The translations under genes were made by a program, and so were the position numbers. From assembly GCA_937958345.1 (NCBI GenBank), contig CALGNW010000217.1, forward strand, positions 1-6,599: DNA of 6,599 bases, written 5' to 3'. Below the pieces are notes generated by a model. It made no database searches. It saw nothing but the letters and a program-made list of their open reading frames with translations, and was not told the DNA's origin. This stretch comes from an uncultured Neomegalonema sp. (lineage in GTDB: Bacteria > Pseudomonadota > Alphaproteobacteria > Rhodobacterales > Rhodobacteraceae). This document shows, one piece after another, positions 1-5,794 of the stretch; within the stretch, counting starts at the first letter, position 1, and each line of letters opens with the position of its first letter.

Positions 1-890
1 CCGTCAGGTCCATTGTAGTTTTCTCCCGGAGTGAAAACGAATGAGCCATCCGCGGCGAAGTCAATGTTTTGAAAAGAAAACGATGATTGCGCAGTAAGCG
101 TGAACGGATCGCCCTCGGCGTCAAATGCAATCACCCTGCCCGAGATCGTCTCGTCCTCATTGATCGTGATTGAGTTCGTGTTGTCCAGTCCTTCAAGTTC
201 GATCGAGCGAATGACCGGACCATCATTGATCGGGCGCACAGTCAGCGACATCGTTGCTGTGTCTGTCTCTCCCGCACGATCCGTGAGACGATATTCGAAG
301 CTATCTGTTCCACTAAATTCGGGGTCTGGAGTATAGGTAAACCTGCCACCTTGAAGGGTGACCGTTCCATGCACTGGATCCGTATCCACAGAATAGGTTA
401 TGCGATCATTCCGGTCAGGATCAGACCCGTAAAGGACGCCGATGATCGGCAAGTCTTCGTCGCCGGAAAACTCTCCGCCTGTCGCAACCGGAGCATCGTT
501 GATTGAATTGATCCCGATCTGAACAACGACTTCGGCAATCCCGCCGCGATTATCATCGACAACAACGATAAACGGACTCGAGCTGATCTCTTGATCCTGC
601 TCTGGCGTGAAGGTCAAAACGCCATTCTGGTCGACTGATGCCAAACCCGCGAATGGCTGAAATTTGATTGAATAGGTGAGCGCGTCGCCATCTGGATCGG
701 TCGCATCAAGGCTGCCCGTGATTACCGTGTCCTCGTCTCCGTCAAATCGGAGGTTTGGGGAAACGACCGGCGCTCGATTGGCATTGGCCATGCTAATGGA
801 CGCAGTAGCAAGCTGTGGAGCAAGAGCGGCATTTTCGCCGAATATATCAAAATCAACATCGACGGACGTGGATAAAATTGTATCGACCAT
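1..890 (-). CDS. Tandem cadherin/Ig-like repeat surface protein, N-terminal part (partial)
   Basis: The reading frame is open from an ATG at 890-888 to the left edge, giving 296 codons and no stop, so the C-terminus lies outside the window. After a polar leader of about 38 residues come modules of about 91 residues, each opening with an N-(R/D)-(A/G)-PV motif: NRAPV near residue 38, NDAPV near 131 and NDGPV near 222. Each contains a GDED or NEDE box, a D(P/A)(D/E)G-type calcium-site motif (DATDPDGD, GSDPDRND, FDAEGD) and a strand such as GRFTYTPDPEFSGTDSFEY. This is the pattern of the tandem-95 / cadherin-like Ig repeats of large bacterial adhesins. There is no signal peptide or membrane segment, which in this family usually means type I secretion through a C-terminal signal; that part is inference. 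An in-frame TAA upstream and a GAAGG box fix the start. It shares its strand with the LysR gene, 316 bases upstream, probably under its own promoter. Confidence 0.85.
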   Translation of the reverse strand, partial: MVDTILSTSVDVDFDIFGENAALAPQLATASISMANANRAPVVSPNLRFDGDEDTVITGSLDATDPDGDALTYSIKFQPFAGLASVDQNGVLTFTPEQDQEISSSPFIVVVDDNRGGIAEVVVQIGINSINDAPVATGGEFSGDEDLPIIGVLYGSDPDRNDRITYSVDTDPVHGTVTLQGGRFTYTPDPEFSGTDSFEYRLTDRAGETDTATMSLTVRPINDGPVIRSIELEGLDNTNSITINEDETISGRVIAFDAEGDPFTLTAQSSFSFQNIDFAADGSFVFTPGENYNGPD

Positions 891-896
891 GCTGCG

Positions 897-901
897 CCTT
901 C
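897..901 (-). promoter_or_regulatory. Ribosome binding site of the Ig-repeat protein
   Basis: Read on the minus strand, GAAGG lies 6 bases before the ATG at 890. It supports this start, since no other ATG, GTG or TTG lies between it and the in-frame upstream TAA. Confidence 0.6.
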
Positions 902-1171
902 GTGCTGGTAAGTGCCGGAACAGAAAATGGCAACTTATACATATGTAACCTTAGCTTGCACATTTCTTCCTAAATTGTCTACCGGGTGGCATCAGAAGTC
1001 GGGGGCATTGGCCGCCTGAAAACGGATGATATGGAAGCCTATGGGGAACCGCCAAAATGTGAAGCATTAAGACGCATCAAGTCAGATTCGATCCCAGCGA
1101 TATTATGTATCCCGGCGCAATTCTGTTTTGATTGCCGCAAACACAAGCGATGAATTCTCCGAATGAAGAGA

Positions 1172-1198
1172 GGAGCGGTCCGGCGTTCAGGACACTCC
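1172..1198 (-). terminator. Possible weak terminator hairpin downstream of the LysR gene
   Basis: GGAG (1172-1175) and GTCC (1178-1181) pair with GGAC (1190-1193) and CTCC (1195-1198), leaving a small internal bulge and an 8-base loop. It starts 9 bases after the LysR stop on the minus strand. The sequence that follows on that strand is pyrimidine-rich (TCTCTTCATT) but has no true U-run, so factor-independent termination is uncertain. Confidence 0.25.
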
Positions 1199-1206
1199 CA
1201 AGGCCC

Positions 1207-2118
1207 TCACGCTTTTTGACGCACGCTGCGTTCGACAAGGCTGCTTTTCTGCATTTCAGTGACAAACAGCTTGATCAGACCATGTCTGGGGGCATTCGCC
1301 GGCCAATGGGCAAATACCTCGATTGGTTCCAGTTCCCAGTCTGGGAGAGGATACGCCATCTTTCCATTGGCTACATCTTCGGCGGATAAGAACTCCGGGA
1401 CGATCGCCAGCCCCACGCCGGCCAGCGCGAGCTGATAGAGCGCTTTTGCATCGTTACACGATACACGCGGTTGTTTTTTGTGAACCAACTGCGTCGCTTG
1501 TTTTTTTGTAAATTTTGCGGGCTTTTTCTGGACGGGAGCCAGCTCCAGCCATGTCCAGTCTTTCAGATCAACCGGTTGCTTCACTTTTGGCCGTTCACCA
1601 AGATAATCGACAGAGCCGACGAGCTTGCGACGTACCTGATACAGTTTACAGGTTGTTGCCGAGTTTTTCGCCTGAAGGCTCATCCTAATCGCAACATCGA
1701 TGCCGTCGTCGATAATCTCTCTTCGACTATCAGAGAAGTCGAGCACAAGACGGACGTGAGGGAATGACTTTGTGAACGTCGCGAGCTGTCCGATAAACGG
1801 CGACTCCGCGAGTACCGAAGGGGCAGTGATCCGAAGTTCGCCGCTTGGTCGACCTGCCAATGAAGATAGGTCGAGTAGTTCGCCTTCGATGGCTTCAATC
1901 ATCTTGTGCGTCGCGTTCAGCAACTTTTCGCCTTCCTGCGTCAGCCGAAGCTTGCGGGTCGAACGATGCATCAGGGCGACACCGAGATGTTCCTCTAATT
2001 GGGAGACATGGTGACTGATTACGGACGGCGATAGGCGCAAATCTTCGGCAGCTCCGCGAAACGACCCGTGATCATTCACCTTTGCGAAAATTGCCATTTG
2101 GCGAAGTTGATCGATCAT
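1207..2118 (-). CDS. LysR-family transcriptional regulator (CrgA/DmlR-like)
   Basis: This is a DNA-binding transcription factor of 303 residues, the usual LysR length. The winged helix-turn-helix covers residues 1-62 (GSFRGAAEDLRLSPSVISHH, then LEEHLGVALMHRSTRKLRLT). A linker helix follows to about 88, then a periplasmic-binding-protein-like effector domain from about 90 to 290 with the typical GELRITAP, SD (129-130), DVAIR (141-145) and GVGLAIVPEF (234-243) motifs. These resemble the CrgA-like subgroup; the effector is unknown. Residues 198-215 form an unusually lysine-rich patch in the effector domain. The frame is open upstream to 2232, but MIDQLRQMAIF at 2118 is the normal LysR N-terminus and is chosen as the start; the ribosome site is weak (GGAA about 12 bases upstream). 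The gene is divergent from the TadG-like gene, the classic arrangement for a LysR protein acting on itself and its neighbour. Confidence 0.93.
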   Translation of the reverse strand: MIDQLRQMAIFAKVNDHGSFRGAAEDLRLSPSVISHHVSQLEEHLGVALMHRSTRKLRLTQEGEKLLNATHKMIEAIEGELLDLSSLAGRPSGELRITAPSVLAESPFIGQLATFTKSFPHVRLVLDFSDSRREIIDDGIDVAIRMSLQAKNSATTCKLYQVRRKLVGSVDYLGERPKVKQPVDLKDWTWLELAPVQKKPAKFTKKQATQLVHKKQPRVSCNDAKALYQLALAGVGLAIVPEFLSAEDVANGKMAYPLPDWELEPIEVFAHWPANAPRHGLIKLFVTEMQKSSLVERSVRQKA

Positions 2119-2124
2119 TGTGCA

Positions 2125-2148
2125 AAAATTCCGAACAGAAAATTCCGA
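2125..2148. repeat. Tandem 10-base direct repeat in the LysR leader
   Basis: AAAATTCCGA occurs at 2125-2134 and again at 2139-2148, a 14-base period, immediately upstream of the LysR start codon. Read on the minus strand it is TCGGAATTTT. It could be an operator pair or part of the leader. Its role is not known. Confidence 0.5.
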
Positions 2149-2247
2149 TAAACACATTTTATCGAAGACCGACTTTTTGTCGAGGTTTGAGGTGAAAGGC
2201 TCGGACCGGCAACTTGCCATCGGGGAAATCACCCGTGGCAGGTCCGC

Positions 2248-2268
2248 CGGTCGATCATTGTTCGACCG
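2248..2268. promoter_or_regulatory. Perfect palindrome (7-base arms, 7-base spacer) between the LysR and TadG-like genes
   Basis: CGGTCGA (2248-2254) and TCGACCG (2262-2268) are exact inverted copies around TCATTGT. Position and size suit a dyad for the divergently encoded LysR protein, though the spacing is not an exact T-N11-A box. The 11-mer TCGATCATTGT inside it (2251-2261) also occurs at 2111-2121, over the LysR start codon. An RNA hairpin in the TadG-like transcript leader is the alternative reading. Confidence 0.4.
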
Positions 2269-2399
2269 AGTTGAATAGTCTCTTCCGAATTCAGCGGCTT
2301 ATTCCGGTTGGTGCAAGCCACTACACGTATTCCGACAATTTAGATGCTGCACCTCTGCCTATGGCGGTGCTTTCGGCATGTCCAAAAGTTGAGTACCAA

Positions 2400-3917
2400 A
2401 TGAAACGAACGCTAAGCCTGTTTACGAAAGATCATTCCGGTTCGATATCGATATCAATTGCAATTTCAATAGTGATGCTGATCGGCGCTGTGGGTGCTGC
2501 GATCGATTATTCGTTGCTGTTTAAATCAAGGCAGAATGCTCAATATGCAGCTGATTCAGCGGCATTGTCCTATCTGAAGCAATATCTGAACACAAATAAC
2601 GAGACGAAAGCAAAGGTGTCCGCCAAGGCAGTTTTCATTGGAAACGCTTCTGAAGACAAAGGTCTGATCTGGGACGTAAAGCTTGAGCCGATCAAACAGC
2701 AAGACGGCTCGCTGATCGCCGAGATTTCGGCAAAGACCACTGCCCGGACTTCCATGCTTCATCTGATAGGGATGGATAGTGCTGAAATTAGTGTTTCTGC
2801 CGCCGCAGGAGCGCCGATCCAGTCAATTTCAGCGGTCGTCGCTGCAGACGTCTCTTGGTCGATGCGCGGCCAGGACCTTTTGGCAGTCAAAGCAGCATCG
2901 AAAACATTCGCCGATTCAATGTACAATATGGTGCCGGCTTTTGAAGCGGGTCTGAATCTGGGTGTGGTCCCCTATGCCGGGTCGGTTAATATTTCGCGCG
3001 CTTCATCGCATGCCAATCGACTGCTGAAGGGATGGGAGTACGCATCACCGGCAGACACTGAATTTGGTCAAACGAAGCACTATCAGGTCGGCGCGGGATG
3101 TGACGACTCGCAGGATCGGCACGTAGAGACCGTGAAACTCACGTGGGATAGTGCAGAATTTCCGGTACAGCGATTTCGATGGGAATCCGTGAATTTTACT
3201 GTACCGGGACCTGACGAGACACTCGCCGACGGCACCACGAGGCCGACCGAGGAGCAACGGTCCGAGATGCGTTGCGTCGACAAGGGCGAGGTCGAGCGCC
3301 TCGAATGGTCGGGTTGCCTGCAGACGCGACAATCCGAGTTTTCGTCAGAGGCTCAACTCGCATTTGGTGAGCAGCCGCCTATCCCGCCGACCAGGCACAC
3401 CGACGGTGATCCGCACTGCCCGGACGCCTCGTCCGCGATGAGGACCGATATCGCGTCGCGCTCCGAGTTTGATAATTATATCGACGGACTTGAGGTCGGA
3501 TTTTCGACGGCGCATGACGTTGGTATGCTTTGGGCATCAAGGTTGTTTTCACCTGACTGGGCATCGTTTTTCAACATCGACTCACGGCCTTGGAATGGCG
3601 AGAAATTTCCTAAATATCTGATCTATCTTTCCGACGGCAAGGCGGCGCCGGTGGGATATGCGTTCGGCGATTACGCCGGTCGCACCGAGGATTTAATCAA
3701 TGAGAATACCCGAAATCTTTGCGCCTCTCTCAAGAGCAAGGGGGTTCAGATATTCGGCATATCCTACGCTCCTCCGTCCGATCCGAATGCGGTCGAGATT
3801 GTCGAATCCTGCGCCTCGGAAAGAAGCCACGTGATTTCGGACAGCGGAGGTCTTGGCAGTGTTCTTACGAGCATCGCTTCGTCAATCAAGACAGGCGGCG
3901 TCCGGCTGATAAGATAG
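2400..3917 (+). CDS. TadG-like pilus-assembly protein with TadE/G N-terminus and vWA domain
   Basis: This is a 505-residue membrane-anchored protein of the TadE/TadG type. A short basic cytoplasmic start (MKRTLSLFTKDHSGS) leads into one hydrophobic segment (about 16-41) followed by the family motif AAIDYSLLFKSRQNAQYAAD. The von Willebrand A domain starts near 145. Its metal-site DxSxS motif is DVSWS (150-154), with GFSTAHDVGMLW (367-378) as the second loop and YLSDGK (409-414) as the third. The C-terminal part carries C441, C471 and a GLGSVLTSIASSI helix typical of TadG. Known family members anchor in the inner membrane and function with Flp/Tad pili; here no other tad gene is visible. The frame extends upstream to 2214, but the TadE/G motif begins at 2400, so that ATG is preferred; a weak GAG lies 6 bases before it. 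The Trp inside DVSWS replaces the usual Gly. Confidence 0.88.
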   Translation: MKRTLSLFTKDHSGSISISIAISIVMLIGAVGAAIDYSLLFKSRQNAQYAADSAALSYLKQYLNTNNETKAKVSAKAVFIGNASEDKGLIWDVKLEPIKQQDGSLIAEISAKTTARTSMLHLIGMDSAEISVSAAAGAPIQSISAVVAADVSWSMRGQDLLAVKAASKTFADSMYNMVPAFEAGLNLGVVPYAGSVNISRASSHANRLLKGWEYASPADTEFGQTKHYQVGAGCDDSQDRHVETVKLTWDSAEFPVQRFRWESVNFTVPGPDETLADGTTRPTEEQRSEMRCVDKGEVERLEWSGCLQTRQSEFSSEAQLAFGEQPPIPPTRHTDGDPHCPDASSAMRTDIASRSEFDNYIDGLEVGFSTAHDVGMLWASRLFSPDWASFFNIDSRPWNGEKFPKYLIYLSDGKAAPVGYAFGDYAGRTEDLINENTRNLCASLKSKGVQIFGISYAPPSDPNAVEIVESCASERSHVISDSGGLGSVLTSIASSIKTGGVRLIR

Positions 3918-3949
3918 TCGGTCGGCCACGGATTTTAGAAGTCCCGTCG

Positions 3950-3965
3950 GTCCGGTTGAACGGAC
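3950..3965 (+). terminator. Small hairpin downstream of the TadG-like gene
   Basis: GTCCG (3950-3954) pairs with CGGAC (3961-3965) around GTTGAA, 32 bases past the stop codon. No T-run follows, so it is at best a weak or Rho-assisted terminator or an RNA-stabilising stem. Confidence 0.25.
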
Positions 3966-4137
3966 TCGGTGCATTCGTAAGTGGGTTTCCGCCTCGGCTA
4001 TGTTGCGAAAGCTCAAGATTGGCCGACCATTTCGAACAATGAAATTCATTCAGACAGGATTATCCCGATCTCCTCGCTGTCATAGGCTCGGGCGGACCAG
4101 TTTAGACGGTCTGAAGCGATTGACCGGTCATATCTCC

Positions 4138-4151
4138 GGGGGGCTGCCCCC
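4138..4151 (+). terminator. G/C hairpin, possible end of the TadG-like transcript
   Basis: GGGGG (4138-4142) pairs with CCCCC (4147-4151) around a 4-base loop. The sequence after it is ATGATTTATGAC, AT-rich but without a run of T. It lies just upstream of the AT-rich promoter zone and may insulate the two genes. Confidence 0.35.
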
Positions 4152-4171
4152 ATGATTTATGACCCGTTTTC

Positions 4172-4194
4172 ATTGCGCAATATTTTTGCACAAT
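4172..4194. promoter_or_regulatory. Inverted repeat upstream of the RTX-like gene, candidate operator
   Basis: ATTGCGCAA (4172-4180) and TTGCACAAT (4186-4194) are inverted copies with one mismatch, separated by TATTT. The right arm with its preceding bases, ATTTTTGCACAAT (4182-4194), is identical to the minus-strand sequence at 2129-2117, over the LysR start codon. The LysR protein is a possible binder, by inference only. Confidence 0.4.
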
Positions 4195-4228
4195 CGAATG
4201 TTATTATTCGCATAAATTAAACTATTAT
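4186..4228 (+). promoter_or_regulatory. Promoter-like AT-rich stretch for the RTX-like gene
   Basis: TTGCAC (4186-4191) resembles a -35 element, and CATAAA (4211-4216) or TATTAT (4223-4228) resemble -10 elements. Spacing is not ideal for either pair (19 bases for the first), so the exact promoter is unsettled. The stretch is the only strongly AT-rich part of the intergenic region. Confidence 0.3.
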
Positions 4229-4290
4229 TCTTTTGTTTCGTTTTGGGACATGGCACTCTCGACAATGCACATTTCGTGCAGATGCATTTC

Positions 4291-4297
4291 GGGAGGG
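4291..4297 (+). promoter_or_regulatory. Strong ribosome binding site of the RTX-like gene
   Basis: GGGAGGG lies 7 bases before the ATG at 4305. It selects this start over the open frame that reaches back to a TTG at 4233. Confidence 0.8.
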
Positions 4298-4304
4298 AAT
4301 CGCA

Positions 4305-5540
4305 ATGCAAGTCACTAACTCAAGCGCTTCATCGGCGAGTGGTGTGAACGGTTCGGCGACCAGTTCATTCAAATTCGACGGCGCTGTCAGTAAATCTGAT
4401 TCCTCAGAATCAACGTCTAAGGTCAGTTCGCTTAACACCGGTTCCGGTGGCAAGATCGACCCGCCAAGTACCGGTGGCAAGATCGATTCACCAAGCACGG
4501 CCAGCGCGATCGAGCCGCCGACTACCGGTGGTAAGATCACACCTGCTGTCGGTGGAAACACACCTGAAAGCCTTGGTGACGTTGCGCGCTTGGAATCGCG
4601 TTCGATACGCCTTTCACCATCGAGCATAGATCAAACACTTCGCTTCACACCGGCTAACGGCTCGGTCACCGGAGATCTATCCACCAACGCCAAAAACATC
4701 ACGGCTGATTCCGGTGCGGGTACGAACGGTTCAGGCGGTGATGCCCAACCCGCCAGCATGCTCGCTCCGGAAAAGCCGCTGAATGTTAGCCTGACGATTG
4801 GCAGTTCCGGTAACGACACCCAAGTCGGTAGCTCGGATAAAGACACCCAGATCGGTCGCGGCGGTGATGATGTCCAGCGCGGCAAGGGCGGTGATGATAC
4901 CCAGCGCGGTGGTAAAGGCGACGACACCCAGCGCGGCGGTAAGGGAGATGATACCCAGAGCGGCGGCAAGGGCGATGACACCCAGCGCGGCGGTAAGGGC
5001 GATGACACCCAGCGCGGCGGCGAGGGCGATGACACCCAGCGTGGCCGTAGGGGAGAGGATACCCAGCGCGGAGGTCAAGGCAACGATACCCAACGTGGTG
5101 GTAAAGGCGACGACACCCAAAAGGGTGGTCGCGGCGATGACACCATGCGCGGCGGCAAGGGCGACGATATCCAGCGCGGCGGCAAAGGCAGAGATCTGCT
5201 CGTCGGCGGCAAGGGTAACGACGATATGGCTGGCGGCAAAAAGCGTGATGTCCTCGTTTCCGGTAACGGAGACGACACGATGCGCGGCGGTCGCGGCAAC
5301 GACGTTGTCATCATCAACGGCACCGGCAACAAGACAGCCGATGGCGGTGCTGGCGACAATGACGCGCTTGTCCTGAAAGGCACCGAAGGAGATTGGACTT
5401 CTCGTAAGGGCGAAGACGGGTCAACCATCTACACCAGTCAGAACGGCACAACGGTGAATGCGTCAAACTTCGAGCGTGTCGTCTACTCGCCGAACGGACG
5501 CCCTGAAAATGACAATCCGTCAGGTGCCCCGACATCTTAA
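4305..5540 (+). CDS. RTX-like nonapeptide-repeat protein with glutamine at the core position
   Basis: This is a 411-residue protein with no signal peptide or membrane segment. Residues 1-47 are Ser/Gly/Thr-rich and low in complexity. Residues 48-83 hold four copies of a 9-residue GGKIDPPST-like unit, and 84-165 are polar linker. Residues 166-336 hold 19 nonapeptides matching the RTX frame GGxGxDxUx. Residues 337-411 end with GGAGDNDALVLKG, GDWTSRKGEDGS and TTVNASNFERVVYS, which resemble the C-terminal region of type I secreted RTX proteins. RTX repeats normally bind calcium and fold into a beta-roll outside the cell. Here most repeats read GGKGDDTQR, with Gln at the core U position; only the last few have Leu, Met or Val. 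The N-terminal boundary is set by the strong ribosome site. Secretion by a type I system encoded elsewhere is inferred. The protein could be structural or adhesive; no enzyme motif is seen. Confidence 0.85.
   Translation: MQVTNSSASSASGVNGSATSSFKFDGAVSKSDSSESTSKVSSLNTGSGGKIDPPSTGGKIDSPSTASAIEPPTTGGKITPAVGGNTPESLGDVARLESRSIRLSPSSIDQTLRFTPANGSVTGDLSTNAKNITADSGAGTNGSGGDAQPASMLAPEKPLNVSLTIGSSGNDTQVGSSDKDTQIGRGGDDVQRGKGGDDTQRGGKGDDTQRGGKGDDTQSGGKGDDTQRGGKGDDTQRGGEGDDTQRGRRGEDTQRGGQGNDTQRGGKGDDTQKGGRGDDTMRGGKGDDIQRGGKGRDLLVGGKGNDDMAGGKKRDVLVSGNGDDTMRGGRGNDVVIINGTGNKTADGGAGDNDALVLKGTEGDWTSRKGEDGSTIYTSQNGTTVNASNFERVVYSPNGRPENDNPSGAPTS
4446..4553 (+). repeat. Four 27-base repeats coding Pro-rich nonapeptides
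   Basis: Units start at 4446, 4473, 4500 and 4527 and encode GGKIDPPST, GGKIDSPST, ASAIEPPTT and GGKITPAVG. The third is the most diverged. The 9-residue period equals that of the RTX-like array downstream. Confidence 0.75.
4800..5312 (+). repeat. Nineteen 27-base repeats coding the RTX-like array
   Basis: In-frame 27-base units run without a gap from 4800 to 5312. Units 1-12 and 14 carry Gln at residue 8 (TQ in nearly all, VQ in unit 3, IQ in unit 14). Unit 13 and units 15-19 carry Met, Leu or Val there. Units that encode identical peptides differ at synonymous sites (GGT/GGC, AAA/AAG, GAC/GAT), so the array is not a very recent expansion, although units 7 and 8 are nearly identical. Confidence 0.9.
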
Positions 5541-5626
5541 AGTCCAGCCGTGTCGTCGCATGTGCTGAGAATGACAGGAAGTTTTTTGTCTCTGACATTC
5601 GGGTAGAGACGACGCGGGACTAAAAC

Positions 5627-5658
5627 GAAGGCCGCCGTGAATAAGCGCGGCGGCCTTC
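5627..5658 (+). terminator. Terminator hairpin downstream of the RTX-like gene
   Basis: GAAGGCCGCCG (5627-5637) and CGGCGGCCTTC (5648-5658) form a perfect 11-base-pair stem with a 10-base loop, 86 bases after the RTX-like stop. On the plus strand only short T stretches follow. On the minus strand GTTTTAG follows directly. It can therefore serve both converging transcripts. Confidence 0.75.
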
Positions 5659-5756
5659 TCGATATGTCTTTCGGAACCCCAAAGGCCGCAGATATAAGGC
5701 AGCGACTTGATTTTCTTGTCAGGAAATTTCCCATAGGCTTCAGCTGGAAATCTCTC

Positions 5757-5785
5757 CGCGGCGGGGCTTTTCGCCACCCGCCGCG
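5757..5785 (-). terminator. GC-rich hairpin, possible terminator for minus-strand transcription
   Basis: CGCGGCGGG (5757-5765) pairs exactly with CCCGCCGCG (5777-5785) around an 11-base loop. Neither side has a T-run. It lies 33 bases past the stop of the small minus-strand ORF and could end the permease transcript, or simply be a stable RNA 3' end. Confidence 0.4.
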
Positions 5786-5794
5786 CGGGTCGCA

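Larger units (their letters stand above)
891..1206. other. Non-coding spacer and leader between the LysR gene and the Ig-repeat gene
   Basis: I see no convincing gene in these 316 bases. The part nearest the Ig-repeat gene should hold its promoter. A TATAAG-like -10 on the minus strand (939-934) lies next to a perfect 10-base palindrome, TACATATGTA (938-947), but no good -35 is visible, so no promoter is called. A plus-strand frame with GTG at 986 or ATG at 1031 runs to a stop at 1153 and has no recognisable similarity. It is short enough to be chance. Confidence 0.5.
3918..4304. other. Intergenic region between the TadG-like and RTX-like genes
   Basis: No gene is supported in these 387 bases. 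The first half has two small hairpins. The stretch from about 4170 to 4245 is clearly AT-richer than its surroundings and looks like a promoter zone. The last 60 bases contain a short hairpin (TGCAC 4266-4270, GTGCA 4276-4280) and the ribosome site of the RTX-like gene. Confidence 0.6.

Noticed and set aside
986..1153. Plus-strand 55-codon ORF (GTG at 986, ATG at 1031) with a C-terminal CFDCRKHKR
   Set aside because: The length is within chance expectation, there is only a weak ribosome site and no similarity I recognise. The Cys pair is too little to call a zinc-binding peptide.
1077..1265. Minus-strand ORF overlapping the LysR 3' end
   Set aside because: It starts inside the LysR gene in another frame without a ribosome site, and its product has no recognisable features.
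2119..2232. 38-codon N-terminal extension of the LysR gene
   Set aside because: LysR proteins normally begin a few residues before the helix-turn-helix, as at 2118. The extension would overlap the upstream frame of the divergent gene and shows no LysR similarity.
2214..2399. 62-codon N-terminal extension of the TadG-like gene
   Set aside because: TadG-like proteins begin with a short basic segment before the membrane helix, matching the ATG at 2400. The extension contains no recognisable domain and overlaps the regulatory palindrome.
4233..4304. 24-codon extension of the RTX-like gene from a TTG
   Set aside because: The GGGAGGG site with ideal spacing to the ATG at 4305 makes the later start far more likely.
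4800..5312. CRISPR-like array
   Set aside because: The 27-base periodicity has no unique spacers, all units are contiguous and in frame, and the translation is an RTX-type nonapeptide repeat.
4631..5428. Long open frames on the minus strand and in a second plus frame across the RTX-like array
   Set aside because: A 27-base in-frame repeat keeps every frame free of stops for long distances. Their products are monotonous Ser/Pro/Leu or Ala/Thr/Val repeats with no start signals, so they are shadows of the RTX-like gene.
5520..5777. Minus-strand ORF across the RTX terminator
   Set aside because: It starts at a GTG inside a GC-rich hairpin, reads through the strong terminator stem and overlaps the end of the RTX-like gene. 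The first 45 residues look somewhat protein-like, but I find no support for a gene.
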